From Thalassospiraceae bacterium LMO-SO8 (GTDB lineage: Bacteria; Pseudomonadota; Alphaproteobacteria; Rhodospirillales; Casp-alpha2), in the NCBI GenBank assembly GCA_031655335.1, contig CP134226.1, positions 1,860,001-1,924,000 on the forward strand: a stretch of DNA of 64,000 nucleotides. Reading direction: 5' to 3'. The position numbers and the translations under genes are program-made. The first letter of the stretch is position 1, and each line of letters begins with the position of its first letter. Below, piece by piece: positions 35,161 through 44,171 of this stretch. The notes beneath the pieces are model-generated. The model did not search any database, was not told the origin of the DNA, and worked only from the letters and a program-made list of their open reading frames with translations.

Positions 35161-36459
35161 TCAACCGGCGGGCACGGGCCGTTCGTCCGTCTCAACGGCT
35201 TCCGGGGCCGCCGGATTGCCGCGGTCCTGATCGGTTTCCGGAGAATCTTCTTCTGCCGGTTCCTCGGTTTCCGGCGGCTCGGGGGGCGGCAGGCCGGCCC
35301 GGCGTTCCAAATCCTGGGCGTCTTCCTCGCGCCCCAGGGCGCGCAGAGCGGCGGCCAGGTTGACCTGGCTGAGGGCGAGCGAGGCATCGCCCGGCATCAG
35401 GTGTTTTTCCTTGATCGCGACGGCGCGGCGGAACAGGGGTTCCGCCGCCTGGGTCTTGCCCCGGCGCCGGTAATAGAGGCCCAGGTTGTTGACCACGGCG
35501 GCGACGTTGAGGTGGTTATCGCCCCAGGCCGTCTCGTCGGCGGCAAGGGCGCGCTGGTAATACAGCTCCGCCGCCTTGGCGTCGCCGGCCAGATCGCAGG
35601 CTAAGCCTAAGTTGTTGAGAATGCCGCCCAGATCGGGATGGCTCGCGGCGCCCGAGACTTCAAGCAGCTCGAGCGCGGCCGCGAAATGTTTGCGTGCGGC
35701 TTTGTAGTCCCCCCGGCCGTGGGCCAACGCCCCCAGGCGGCCCAGACATTCGACCCGCAGCTCCAGATCGTCTTCGGGCACGGCGTCGGTGGCCAGCCGG
35801 AACAGGGTCGCGGCTTCCTCCGCGTCGCCGCGCGCCGCCAGAAGGTCGCCCGCGACCAGGCGGGCCAGGGCCGCGGCGCGGCCATGAACGCCGGCGGTCC
35901 AGGCATGCTTGTGGCCGGTGGTGTCTTCTTCCTCGGCGGCGCGGATCAAAAGGTCCGTGCCGCGGACGATGTCGCCGGAGGCGATGGCGCCCCGGGCGTC
36001 ATGCAGCAGTTTGGCCGCCGCCGGCGACCCGGCGCTGACGGTGCCGAGCCGCGCCCGCAAGTCGTCCAGTTCCCCGGCAAAGGAACGCAGCCGTCCGTCG
36101 CGTGCCTGATCGTCGACCCCCTGTTCGGCGAGAATTTCGGCGAGGCCCTGAATTTCCGGCGTGTCGGGCAGGGGGGTGGGTTCCATGGGTTCGGGCGCCA
36201 TTGCGCCGGCCGGGGGCGTGTCCAACGCCGTCGGCTGACCGCGCAGGATGGGGTCGGGGCGGTCCAGGCGGTCACCGCCGTGAAGCCTGCGGCCGCCGAA
36301 CAGCAGCACGCCGAGCAAAGCCAGCGCCCCCGCCCCGGCGGCGGCGAGCACCCAGGTCGGCATCGTCGCGACGGTTTCCACCAGCGGCACCCACAGGTCC
36401 GCGGTCGCGTTCAGAACCCCGTCACGGATCAGCACTAGGTCCGACAGAAACTGTTCCAT
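35161..36459 (-). CDS. Membrane-anchored TPR protein
   Basis: 432 residues from the ATG at 36459. One membrane segment (about 34-55, VLAAAGAGALALLGVLLFGG), then a long soluble part. A proline-rich linker leads to a helical array with tetratricopeptide repeats of the kinesin light chain type (about 245-400: NNLGLACDLAGDAKAAELYYQRALA and NNLGLYYRRRGKTQAAEPLFRRAV). The acidic C terminus is disordered. Function unknown; TPR arrays mediate protein contacts. 143 bases upstream of cbiX on the same strand, so possibly co-transcribed. Confidence 0.75.
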   Translation of the reverse strand: MEQFLSDLVLIRDGVLNATADLWVPLVETVATMPTWVLAAAGAGALALLGVLLFGGRRLHGGDRLDRPDPILRGQPTALDTPPAGAMAPEPMEPTPLPDTPEIQGLAEILAEQGVDDQARDGRLRSFAGELDDLRARLGTVSAGSPAAAKLLHDARGAIASGDIVRGTDLLIRAAEEEDTTGHKHAWTAGVHGRAAALARLVAGDLLAARGDAEEAATLFRLATDAVPEDDLELRVECLGRLGALAHGRGDYKAARKHFAAALELLEVSGAASHPDLGGILNNLGLACDLAGDAKAAELYYQRALAADETAWGDNHLNVAAVVNNLGLYYRRRGKTQAAEPLFRRAVAIKEKHLMPGDASLALSQVNLAAALRALGREEDAQDLERRAGLPPPEPPETEEPAEEDSPETDQDRGNPAAPEAVETDERPVPAG

Positions 36460-36601
36460 GACCGGAAAAAATACCCGCCCATGCCTGATTTGCACAGGGG
36501 AATGGCCCAATCGCCCGCCTGCGGGGCGCTGGCCGGGGCCGAACGACGGCGATGCGGGGGGCAGGGCACCCTGGCCGCCCCGGCGATTCGCGGGGAGCGG
36601 C

Positions 36602-37375
36602 TTAGTCCGCCGGGCGGAAGGCCGGGTAATCGAAGGGCAGGGCGCCCATGCGCAACAGCGCCTGGCGGCGGGTGCGCTCGTCCTCGTCGTCGATGTTGCG
36701 CTGGACGAAGGTCTCGACCGTGTCGGCCAGGCCGTGCAGGGCGAGCAGGCGTTGAATCAGGTCGCGCTGGCCCAGGGCGGGATGGGTGCGGTCACGGGCC
36801 GGGATCTCGGCAAGGGGCACCGGACGCCCGTCGATGGCCAGGGCCCCCCGGGTGCAGATGTAGGCGCCGGCGCTGCGCACGGCGGGGCCGAATTCAACCT
36901 CGGCCTCCAGATCCGTAAGCTCGCCGAAGACGTAATTCCCGCGCGTGGTTTCCGTTGTGTGCATGTGGGCGAGCTGGGCCGGCGTCAGCCAGTTGACGAA
37001 CAGCGACACCACGGTGCCGGGGGCGGGATGCAGGGTTGCGGGGACCGATCCGTAACCCGCGAAATGGGCGCAGTAGACGCTGTCGAAATGCTTCAGGTGG
37101 ACGCGCACCACGGGCACGGCGCCGTCCTCCGGCCGGGAGAATTTCCAGGCCAGGGCCGAGGGCGCCTGGTTCGAGCCGCAGGCGATCACCGGCACGCGCC
37201 CGGCAAGGTCGCCGCCCGCCAATTCCATGAAATGGGCGTCGTTCTCGACCGCCTGGACATGGCCCGCGTGAATGACGAATGAACGGTCGGGCACGTCATA
37301 GGGGTAGGCCAGCGCCCGCGAGACGGAACGCGGGCGGACCGGGCGGGCGGGGGGTGGGGCGGGCTGGTTATTCAA
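36602..37375 (-). CDS. Conserved hypothetical protein with ACGSNQAP box
   Basis: 257 residues. The box VIACGSNQAPSALAWKF resembles the YGSN motif of gamma-glutamylcyclotransferase-like (BtrG/GGCT) folds, but the rest does not clearly match. The start is a TTG at 37375 that overlaps the HD-GYP gene's stop region; a start further in is possible. Residues 1-20 are proline- and arginine-rich. It follows the HD-GYP gene directly and probably shares its transcript. Confidence 0.55.
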   Translation of the reverse strand: MNNQPAPPPARPVRPRSVSRALAYPYDVPDRSFVIHAGHVQAVENDAHFMELAGGDLAGRVPVIACGSNQAPSALAWKFSRPEDGAVPVVRVHLKHFDSVYCAHFAGYGSVPATLHPAPGTVVSLFVNWLTPAQLAHMHTTETTRGNYVFGELTDLEAEVEFGPAVRSAGAYICTRGALAIDGRPVPLAEIPARDRTHPALGQRDLIQRLLALHGLADTVETFVQRNIDDEDERTRRQALLRMGALPFDYPAFRPAD

Positions 37376-39155
37376 GGTATTTGGAGATGTCCACGTCGTC
37401 GATCTGATAGGGCTCCAGGAACCTGTCGGCGTATTCCTGGAACACGCCCGAGGTCAGGAACAGTTTGAACAACTCGCCGTCGATATGCGCGTCCTTTTTC
37501 ATGAACGACATGATCTTGATGCTGTCCGACAACTTTTTGGGGTCCTTGTAGGGGCGGTCGGCGGCGGTCAGGGCCTCGAAGATATCGGCGATCGCCATGA
37601 TGCGCGCCGGCACGGACATGTCTTCCTCGGTCAACTTTCGGGGATAACCCGTGCCGTCCATTTTTTCGTGGTGGCCGCCGGCGTATTCGGGCACCCGCTT
37701 CAGGTGCTTGGGGAACGGCAGCTGCTCCAGCATGATGATGGTCTGCACGATGTGGTCGTTGATCTTGAAGCGCTCTTCCTCGGTCAGGGTGCCGCGGGCG
37801 ATGCACAGGTTGTAGATTTCGCCGAAATTGTACTTGTGCTCGGGGATGTTCAGCTTGAACCCGAAGGGGTTGTCGGGCTGGGCGGTGGGCTCGAGCGCGT
37901 CGCGGTAGACCACATGGTCGTCGCGGTCCGCCAGCAGGTTTTCTTTCGTCGGCACGGGCACGGGCGGGGTGCGGTCCTTGCGCTTGCGTTCCTCGAAGGA
38001 CAGGCCCAGGCGGTCGTTCAGGGTGCGGGTCCATTGGACCTTGCCGATTTCGCGGATGCGTTCCTGGTCCTCGGGCGCCATGAACTCGTCGCCCACGTTG
38101 GCCTTGGCGACGAATTCCCAGTCCGCGTCGATCTTGGCCAGGGTCGCGTCCAGTTCGGCCTTCAGCGCGTCCGGGTCGCCCCGGCCCTCGATCAGCGCCT
38201 TGTAGTACTCGATCTCGGCCTCGCGCTTGACCACCTCGAAGCGCATGCGCACCTCGTGGACGCGGTTGTAGATGGTTTCCAGCTTCACGGCCTTGTCGAC
38301 GACGTATTCCGGCGTCGTGACCTTGCCGCAGTCGTGCAACCACGCCCCGATGTGCAGCTCGTACCACTGCTCTTCGGTCAGGTCGAAATCCTTGAACGGG
38401 CCGTCCTTGTCGTCGCAGGCGGCCTTGGCCAGCATCTTGGTCAGTTCGGGCACGCGCTGGCAGTGGCCGCCGGTATAGGGCGACTTGGCGTCGATCGCCG
38501 ACGCGATCAGCTCGATAAAGCTTTCCAAAAGCTTGCGCTGGCTTTCCAGCAGCTGCTGGTTGTCGAGCGCCACGGCGGCCTGGGAGGCCAGGGCCTCGAC
38601 CAGGGGCTGGATTTGCTTGGAGAACTCGATCACCGTGCCCGACGGGTCGGTGGCGTTGAGCAGCTGGATGACGCCGATGATTTCGTCCTGGCTGTTCTTC
38701 AGGGGCACGGTGAGGAACGACTTGGACCGGTAGCCCGTGCCCTCGTCGAACTTCTTGGTCCCGGAAAAGTCGAAATTCTCCGCCTCGTAGGCGTCCTTAA
38801 TATTGATCGATTCGCCGGTCAGGGCGCAGTAGCTGGCGATGTTTTTTTCGTTCGGCTGGCCCGTTTCCGGATCGAACAGGCGGATCGGCGGAAAGGTGAT
38901 GTCCTTGCCCGTGGTGCCGCCGAGCGCGATCTTGAGGGAATCGGTGCGCATGATCTCGAACTTCAGCGCGTCCTCGTCCGTCTTGATGTAAAGGGTCCCG
39001 CCGTCGGCCGAGGTCAGGTCCTTGGCCTCCAAAAGAATCTTTTCCATCAATCGGTTGATGTCGCGTTCGGCGGACAGCGCGATGCCGATGTCGATCAGGC
39101 GCTGAAAATTCTTCAGCGCCGGATCGGTCTGCGCCGTCATTGCGTCACCGGACAT
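37368..39155 (-). CDS. GAF and HD-GYP domain protein, likely c-di-GMP phosphodiesterase
   Basis: 595 residues. GAF sensor domain about 20-200 (ends SQAAVALDNQQLLESQR), a coiled linker, then an HD-GYP domain: GGHCQRVPELTKM (about 229), the HD pair in WLHDCGKVTTPEYVV (274-275), and GGHHEKMDGTGYPRKL (GYP at 503-505). All metal and GYP residues are there, so cyclic di-GMP hydrolysis is plausible. The distance between HD and GYP is about 230 residues, far more than the usual 60-70, because of a charged, partly coiled insertion (about 290-450). No membrane segment. Confidence 0.82.
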   Translation of the reverse strand: MSGDAMTAQTDPALKNFQRLIDIGIALSAERDINRLMEKILLEAKDLTSADGGTLYIKTDEDALKFEIMRTDSLKIALGGTTGKDITFPPIRLFDPETGQPNEKNIASYCALTGESINIKDAYEAENFDFSGTKKFDEGTGYRSKSFLTVPLKNSQDEIIGVIQLLNATDPSGTVIEFSKQIQPLVEALASQAAVALDNQQLLESQRKLLESFIELIASAIDAKSPYTGGHCQRVPELTKMLAKAACDDKDGPFKDFDLTEEQWYELHIGAWLHDCGKVTTPEYVVDKAVKLETIYNRVHEVRMRFEVVKREAEIEYYKALIEGRGDPDALKAELDATLAKIDADWEFVAKANVGDEFMAPEDQERIREIGKVQWTRTLNDRLGLSFEERKRKDRTPPVPVPTKENLLADRDDHVVYRDALEPTAQPDNPFGFKLNIPEHKYNFGEIYNLCIARGTLTEEERFKINDHIVQTIIMLEQLPFPKHLKRVPEYAGGHHEKMDGTGYPRKLTEEDMSVPARIMAIADIFEALTAADRPYKDPKKLSDSIKIMSFMKKDAHIDGELFKLFLTSGVFQEYADRFLEPYQIDDVDISKYLE

Positions 39156-39436
39156 GTTTCACCAATGAGGTCTTCAACTTCCCGCCGTGCCTTGGAGCCG
39201 TTCCGGCCTCTCCAACCGGAATTCCCTCGAAATCCTAAACCGTCGATGTTTTACAGGGTGTTAATGTCATCGATCAGCTTTGGAAAGGGTATCCGCCTTT
39301 GCCCCCCGTGACAACTCAACGCGGCCCGATGGGTAATTGGGGGCGGGCCGGGCATTTTCACCTTTTGCCCAATGGATTCAGCCGCTAACGTCGGGCCCCG
39401 CGCCGGAAAACCCTTTCGGCGGCCAAGGAACCACAC

Positions 39437-40963
39437 ATGGCCTATGCCTCGCTCAGGGATTTCATCTTCAACCGGCTGGAGCCGGCGGGCCGCCTCGTGC
39501 GCGTCACGGCCCCCGTGTCGCCGGAATTGGAGATGACGGAAATCCAGACCCGCCTGATCGCCGAGGGCGGCCCGGCCGTCTTGTTCGAGAACGTCGTGGG
39601 AGCCGGCGGCAAGCCCTACGGCATGCCGGTGCTGGTCAATCTGTTCGGCACGGTGGAACGGGTCGCCTGGGGCATGGAACGCGAGCCGGCGGAACTGCGC
39701 GAGGTCGGCGAGACGCTGGCCTTCCTCCGTCAGCCGGAGCCGCCGGAAAATTTGCGTCAGGCCATGGACATGCTGCCGCTGCTCAAGACCATGGTCGCCA
39801 TGAAGCCGAAAACGGTGAAATCGGCGCCGTGCCAGGAAATCGTCCTCAAGGGCGACGACATCGATCTGTCCGCCCTGCCGATTCAGACCTGCTGGCCGGG
39901 CGAGCCCGCACCCCTCATCACTTGGCCGCTGGTCGTGACCCAGGGGCCCCAGGCCGGGCAGAAGGGCGGCGACAAGCGCGACGGTTTCAACCTCGGCATC
40001 TACCGCATGCAGGTTACCGGCCGGAATACCACCCTGATGCGCTGGCTCAAGCACCGGGGCGGCGCCCAGCACCATGCAAGGTGGAAGGAAACCCGGCCCG
40101 AACCGCTGCCCGCCGCCGCCGTCATCGGCGCCGATCCGGGCACCATCCTGGCCGCCGTCACGCCGGTGCCGGACACCCTGTCCGAATACCAGTTCGCCGG
40201 CATGCTGCGCGGCAAGCGGGTCGATCTGGTCGACTGCAAGACGGTGCCGCTCAAGGTTCCGGCCGAGGCCGAGATCGTCATCGAAGGGCACGTCTCGCTC
40301 GAGGACTACAGCGACGAAGGGCCCTACGGCGATCACACGGGCTACTACAACTCGGTGGAGCCGTTCCCCGTGTTCACGGTCTCGGCCATCACCATGCGCC
40401 GCGACCCGATCTATCTTTCGACCTACACCGGCCGGCCGCCGGACGAACCCTCGATCCTGGGCGAAGGGCTGAACGAGGTCTTCGTGCCGCTGTTCCGCCA
40501 GCAGTTTCCGGAAGTGGTCGATTTCTGGCTGCCGCCCGAGGCCTGCTCCTACCGCGTCGCCGTGGTCTCCATGAAGAAGGCCTACGCCGGTCACGCCAAG
40601 CGGATCATGATGGGCGTATGGTCCTACCTGCGCCAGTTCACCTACACCAAGTTCGTCATCGTGGTGGACGAAGACATCAATGCGCGCGACTGGAACGACG
40701 TGATCTGGGCGATCTCGACCAACGTCGATCCCGCCCGCGACGTGACGATGATCGAGCACACGCCGATCGATTACCTGGACTTCGCCTCGCCGGAACCCGG
40801 CCTGGGCAGCAAGATGGGGATCGACGCGACGGCCAAGATGGGGGCGGAAACGCGGCGCGAATGGGGCCGCAAGATTCGCATGTCGGACGACGTGATCGAC
40901 GAGGTCACCCGCAAGTGGGCCGATTACGGTCTGCCCGGATCGGGCAGGCCGATCTGGAAATAG
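39437..40963 (+). CDS. ubiD: UbiD family decarboxylase
   Basis: 508 residues, the usual UbiD length. Signatures include [19 protein letters not shown] near the start, [41 protein letters not shown] (metal and FMN region, with glutamate in EGPYGDHTG), and [20 protein letters not shown]. UbiD enzymes use prenylated FMN to decarboxylate 4-hydroxy-3-polyprenylbenzoate in ubiquinone synthesis; ubiA lies about 3 kb to the right. AAGGA lies before the ATG. The 281-base gap to the HD-GYP gene holds no further gene that I can see. Confidence 0.92.
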   Translation: MAYASLRDFIFNRLEPAGRLVRVTAPVSPELEMTEIQTRLIAEGGPAVLFENVVGAGGKPYGMPVLVNLFGTVERVAWGMEREPAELREVGETLAFLRQPEPPENLRQAMDMLPLLKTMVAMKPKTVKSAPCQEIVLKGDDIDLSALPIQTCWPGEPAPLITWPLVVTQGPQAGQKGGDKRDGFNLGIYRMQVTGRNTTLMRWLKHRGGAQHHARWKETRPEPLPAAAVIGADPGTILAAVTPVPDTLSEYQFAGMLRGKRVDLVDCKTVPLKVPAEAEIVIEGHVSLEDYSDEGPYGDHTGYYNSVEPFPVFTVSAITMRRDPIYLSTYTGRPPDEPSILGEGLNEVFVPLFRQQFPEVVDFWLPPEACSYRVAVVSMKKAYAGHAKRIMMGVWSYLRQFTYTKFVIVVDEDINARDWNDVIWAISTNVDPARDVTMIEHTPIDYLDFASPEPGLGSKMGIDATAKMGAETRREWGRKIRMSDDVIDEVTRKWADYGLPGSGRPIWK

Positions 40964-40966
40964 GCC

Positions 40967-41827
40967 TCAGCAGGCGTCGGCGTAGCTGAAATACATGTCC
41001 CGCGTTTCCCGGAACATCGGGCCTCGGGGCAGGGCGCGGCCGTCCAGTTGCGTGCAGGGCACGACCTTGGAATAGTTGCCGGTGGCGAACAGTTCGTCCG
41101 CTTCGGTCAGGTCGTCATAGGTGATCCGCCGTTCCACGACCTCGACCCCCGCCTCGCGCAGAAGCTGGATCACGCGTTGGCGGGTGATGCCGTTGAGAAA
41201 CGTGCCGTTGATTTCCGGCGTGTGCACGACGCCGTCCTTCACCATGAACAGGTTGGCCGACGAGAATTCCGCCACGTCGCCGTCCGGGTCCAGCATCACG
41301 CCCGTGTCGAACCCGCGCCCGTTGGCGTCGGCGACGGCGCGCGACACGTTGGGGTACAGGCAGGCGGCCTTGGCCTCGGTCGGCGCCATGTCGGCGGCCG
41401 GGCGGCGGAACGGCGACAGGCAGGCCTTGAAGCCGGTCGGCTCGGGCAGGGCCGCCTCTTCCACGGTCAGCACGAAATGGGTCGAGTCCGGGTCGGGCAC
41501 GACGAAACCGCCCGAGGCGTAGAACAATGGGCAGATGTAAAGCTCGGCGTCGTCGGGGAATTTCTGGATGCCCTCGCGGGACAGGTCGACGATGTCTTCC
41601 GTCGTCACGCCCGGGGCCATGCCCATGATGCGGGCCGACCGGATGGCGCGCGCGCAATGGGCCTCCAGGTCGGGCACCTTGCCGGCCATGGACCGGGCTC
41701 CGTCGAACACGGCCGATCCCAGCCACATGGCGTGATCGGTTGCCTTGGCGACGGCGGGCTCGTCGTCATGCCATTCGCCGTCGATCCAACTGATGGCGTT
41801 GCCGCCCCTGCTTTGTCCGTATTTCAT
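40967..41827 (-). CDS. Class IV aminotransferase (branched-chain type)
   Basis: 286 residues. The fold-type IV PLP site is visible: lysine in TEAKAACLYPNVSRAV, and the phosphate-binding stretch GVMLDPDGDVAEFSSANLFMVK with LNGITRQRVIQLLREAGVEVVE after it. The pattern fits branched-chain or aminodeoxychorismate-lyase-like enzymes; a strict IlvE would read E-x-S/G-x-x-N at FSSAN. The N terminus has FDGARSMAGKVPDLEAH. Substrate open. It converges on ubiD with only three bases between the stops. Confidence 0.8.
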   Translation of the reverse strand: MKYGQSRGGNAISWIDGEWHDDEPAVAKATDHAMWLGSAVFDGARSMAGKVPDLEAHCARAIRSARIMGMAPGVTTEDIVDLSREGIQKFPDDAELYICPLFYASGGFVVPDPDSTHFVLTVEEAALPEPTGFKACLSPFRRPAADMAPTEAKAACLYPNVSRAVADANGRGFDTGVMLDPDGDVAEFSSANLFMVKDGVVHTPEINGTFLNGITRQRVIQLLREAGVEVVERRITYDDLTEADELFATGNYSKVVPCTQLDGRALPRGPMFRETRDMYFSYADAC

Positions 41828-41994
41828 GGCATCGGCCTTTCAAAACTCCCAAAGCCAGCGCCACTCCCTTCGCATGTGCAGCATAGCCCCTGGAGGCCGA
41901 AAGGCCAAGGGTAGGGCGGAAAATCAAGTCATTACAGTTCTTTGCGGTGGAATTCCGACGTGTGGCGGAAAAGTTATCCCGGGGCGCGGCGGCC

Positions 41995-42627
41995 TTACTG
42001 GCTGGCCCAGACCACGCGGGAAATCCATTCGACCTGGGTCAGGTCGAGGGAGCGGTCTTCGTGCGCCGGGTTCAAGGATTGCAGGTCGATGTGGCGCGCC
42101 GTGCGGCGGATCAGCACCTTGGCCATGACCTCGCCCTCCGTGGTCTTGACGACGACGCGGTCGCCGCGCCGGACCGAGGCATGGGGGGCGACGATGATGG
42201 TGTCGCCGTCGCGGAACACGGGCTCCATGCTGTCGCCGTTGATTTCCAGGGCGAAGGTGTTGGGATCGTTCAGGCCGGGGAAGGGGATTTCATCCCAGCC
42301 GCCGCCCACGGGATAGCCGGCATCGTCGAAAAAGCCCGAGTTGCCCGCCTGGGCGAAGCCGATCAGCGGCACATTGCGGTAGACGCCGCCGCCTTCGGTT
42401 TCGTCCACGTAGGACACCCATTCCGACAGGCTGGCCCCCGTGGCCTGCAAGATCTTGGCGATGCTTTCCGTCGACGGCCAGCGCAGCTTGCCGTCGCGCG
42501 TCGTGCGCTTGCTTTTGTTGAAGGTGGTCGGATCCAGGCCGGCCTTGCGCGCAAGACCGGAGGTCGACAGGCCGTGTTCGCGGGCCAGCCGGTCAACTGC
42601 ATGCCATACGCTTGAATGCCGCAACAT
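41995..42627 (-). CDS. S24-family (LexA/CI-like) transcriptional repressor
   Basis: 210 residues. N-terminal Cro/CI-type helix-turn-helix (GLSTSGLARKAGLDPTTFNKSK, about 20-41). C-terminal S24 domain: an alanine-glycine pair in GFAQAGNSGFF fits a self-cleavage site, serine in INGDSMEPVF and lysine in GEVMAKVLIR make the catalytic dyad. Thus it may be inactivated by activated RecA as LexA and CI are. It is not LexA itself, whose N terminus is a winged helix. Divergent from the gene at 42823, with an AT-rich 195-base gap. Confidence 0.85.
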   Translation of the reverse strand: MLRHSSVWHAVDRLAREHGLSTSGLARKAGLDPTTFNKSKRTTRDGKLRWPSTESIAKILQATGASLSEWVSYVDETEGGGVYRNVPLIGFAQAGNSGFFDDAGYPVGGGWDEIPFPGLNDPNTFALEINGDSMEPVFRDGDTIIVAPHASVRRGDRVVVKTTEGEVMAKVLIRRTARHIDLQSLNPAHEDRSLDLTQVEWISRVVWASQ

Positions 42628-42740
42628 GGGAACATTGTCTTACAATTCGTGGGTAATTTCCATAGAGAATCGTCACGGCAGGCCGTTTTGCATCTGGAAT
42701 GGGCGGATTGTATAAATAGGAAAATCAACCTCAAAAATCG

Positions 42741-42769
42741 TTGACATGGGAATTTTAGGCTGATTATCT
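42741..42769 (+). promoter_or_regulatory. Promoter of the SOS-box operon
   Basis: TTGACA (42741-42746), a 17-base spacer and TTATCT (42764-42769) fit a sigma-70 promoter. The transcription start would fall near 42776, the first base of the SOS box. The surrounding DNA is AT-rich, in contrast to the flanking genes. Confidence 0.6.
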
Positions 42770-42775
42770 GTATTT

Positions 42776-42790
42776 GTTCTTGAAATGTTC
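42776..42790 (+). promoter_or_regulatory. SOS (LexA) box, perfect GTTC-N7-GTTC
   Basis: GTTC-TTGAAAT-GTTC, an exact match to the alphaproteobacterial LexA operator, right at the predicted transcription start. A third GTTC follows after one base (42792-42795). The site lies 33 bases before the GTG of the first gene of the operon. Confidence 0.7.
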
Positions 42791-42822
42791 TGTTCGTTTC
42801 AAGCCACAAGGAGGCCGATCCC

Positions 42823-43185
42823 GTGAAACGCAAACGCTATTTTCCGCGTCCCCAGTCCGCCGGTGCGGTTCGGCCCTTCGACACGGCGGAAGAGGCCTGG
42901 TTCTGGTTCATGCGGGCCCATCGGGCGCGGCGCGACGGCCAGCGGTTCGAGGCCGGCGGCGGCATGGCCCGGCCGTGCGAAGCCGATGACGTCTACCTTG
43001 CCGCCGTATCCTTGGTGCGGGCGCGGGTGCTGAAGGGCCTGCATCTGCGCACGTTGTTGGAATTCGGTGCCCGCGACCGCCCCCCCGACGCCCGCCTGCG
43101 TGACGAGGCCTGGCCCGCCCGTCTGTGGGACGAGGCGCTTGACCGCATGGCGACGGTGCTGCGCCGCAAGGGCATCCTGGCATGA
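42823..43185 (+). CDS. Hypothetical protein, first gene of SOS-box operon
   Basis: 120 residues, rich in arginine and alanine, with aromatic clusters (EEAWFWFMRAHRAR near residue 23). No known domain; likely soluble and helical. AAGGAGG stands about nine bases before the GTG start. Its stop overlaps the ATG of the next gene (ATGA). Placed directly behind a perfect LexA box, so induction by DNA damage is expected. Confidence 0.65.
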   Translation: MKRKRYFPRPQSAGAVRPFDTAEEAWFWFMRAHRARRDGQRFEAGGGMARPCEADDVYLAAVSLVRARVLKGLHLRTLLEFGARDRPPDARLRDEAWPARLWDEALDRMATVLRRKGILA

Positions 43186-43583
43186 GCGACGACGAGGCCC
43201 TGGCCGGACCGGACTTGGCCGTGGTCGCCTTTACCGGGCGGGCGACCCTGCCTTGGTTGCGCCTGCTGCAACCCGGGTTCCGCCATTGCTTCGTGCTGCT
43301 GCGCACGCGGGGCAACTGGCTTTATTACGACCCCATGGCGCATTACACCTTCGCCTCGGCGATCGGCGCCTATCCGCTGCTGGGCCTGCTGCGCGTGTTT
43401 CGCCGGCGGGGTTGCCGCCTGCGTCTGGCGCGGCCAAGGGTGCCGCCGCCCCGTGCCCAGGCCTGGCGGCCCTATACCTGTGTCGAGGCGGTCAAGCGCG
43501 TGCTCGGCCTGCGGGAGCCCTGGGTGCTGACGCCCTGGCAGTTGTACCGGCGTTTGGGCAGGCGGACCCAAGGTGATGTATGA
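43182..43583 (+). CDS. Hypothetical protein with possible permuted papain-like site
   Basis: 133 residues. A histidine-cysteine pair in GFRHCFVLLRTRGNW and, later, RPYTCVEAVKRVLGL are arranged as in permuted cysteine peptidases, where the histidine strand comes before the cysteine helix. YYDPMAHYTF separates them. This is a pattern reading only. Very arginine-rich. Translation is coupled to the gene before it by ATGA. Confidence 0.6.
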   Translation: MSDDEALAGPDLAVVAFTGRATLPWLRLLQPGFRHCFVLLRTRGNWLYYDPMAHYTFASAIGAYPLLGLLRVFRRRGCRLRLARPRVPPPRAQAWRPYTCVEAVKRVLGLREPWVLTPWQLYRRLGRRTQGDV

Positions 43584-43619
43584 TCCGCAGGGGGGTGGAT
43601 AGGCCCGGTCGTTCCCGGG

Positions 43620-44171
43620 GTGGATGAAACCGTCATGGCCCTTGTCACCGAACCGGAAAGCAAGGATGCCCGCGCCGTGCGCGCCGCGGCCGCCGTCTTG
43701 CGCATCAGCGAATACGATCTGTTCCGCCTGGCCTTCGAACGCTGGAGCGGGCGCCCGGCCGACGACCGGGATATGGAGCCCGTGTTCGTCGCCTTCCTGT
43801 TCGACCACGGCATGCCTCATTGGGTGCGGCACTTCGCCCGCCGGGTGCTGGACGCGGCCGAGGCCGGAACCCTCGACCGCGCGGACCTGGGGGCGGACCG
43901 CTACAAGCGGGTGGTGCCGCTCCATCCCAGGGCGGCGCGCCCGCCGCTCTCCGTCACCGTGATGATGATCGCGCTTTATGTTCTGGGGGCCGCCGCGATT
44001 CATTACCGGGTCGAATTGAAGGCCGATATCTGCGCAATGCTTCGCCACGGCGGCTGGCCCGCCTTTATCGCCGCCGCCCTGATCGAGGGCGAGGACGCGG
44101 TCTGTGGTCCCGGGTGGAAAGGGGAAGGGAAGAAGGTCAGCCCGCCGGCGCCAACAGGCGCCCCGCGATGA
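43620..44171 (+). CDS. Hypothetical protein with one membrane segment
   Basis: 183 residues, from a GTG at 43620 (the ATG at 43635 is the alternative). The N-terminal half is acidic and helical (LRISEYDLFRLAFERWSGRP); a likely membrane segment is at about 112-128 (LSVTVMMIALYVLGAAA). The last 35 bases overlap the 3' end of ubiA on the other strand. It is 36 bases after the preceding gene and may be the third gene of the SOS-box operon. Confidence 0.55.
   Translation: MDETVMALVTEPESKDARAVRAAAAVLRISEYDLFRLAFERWSGRPADDRDMEPVFVAFLFDHGMPHWVRHFARRVLDAAEAGTLDRADLGADRYKRVVPLHPRAARPPLSVTVMMIALYVLGAAAIHYRVELKADICAMLRHGGWPAFIAAALIEGEDAVCGPGWKGEGKKVSPPAPTGAPR

Noticed and set aside
37485..39311. Long plus-strand open frame opposite the HD-GYP gene
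   Set aside because: It is a high-GC antisense shadow without motifs; the minus strand encodes GAF and HD-GYP domains throughout.
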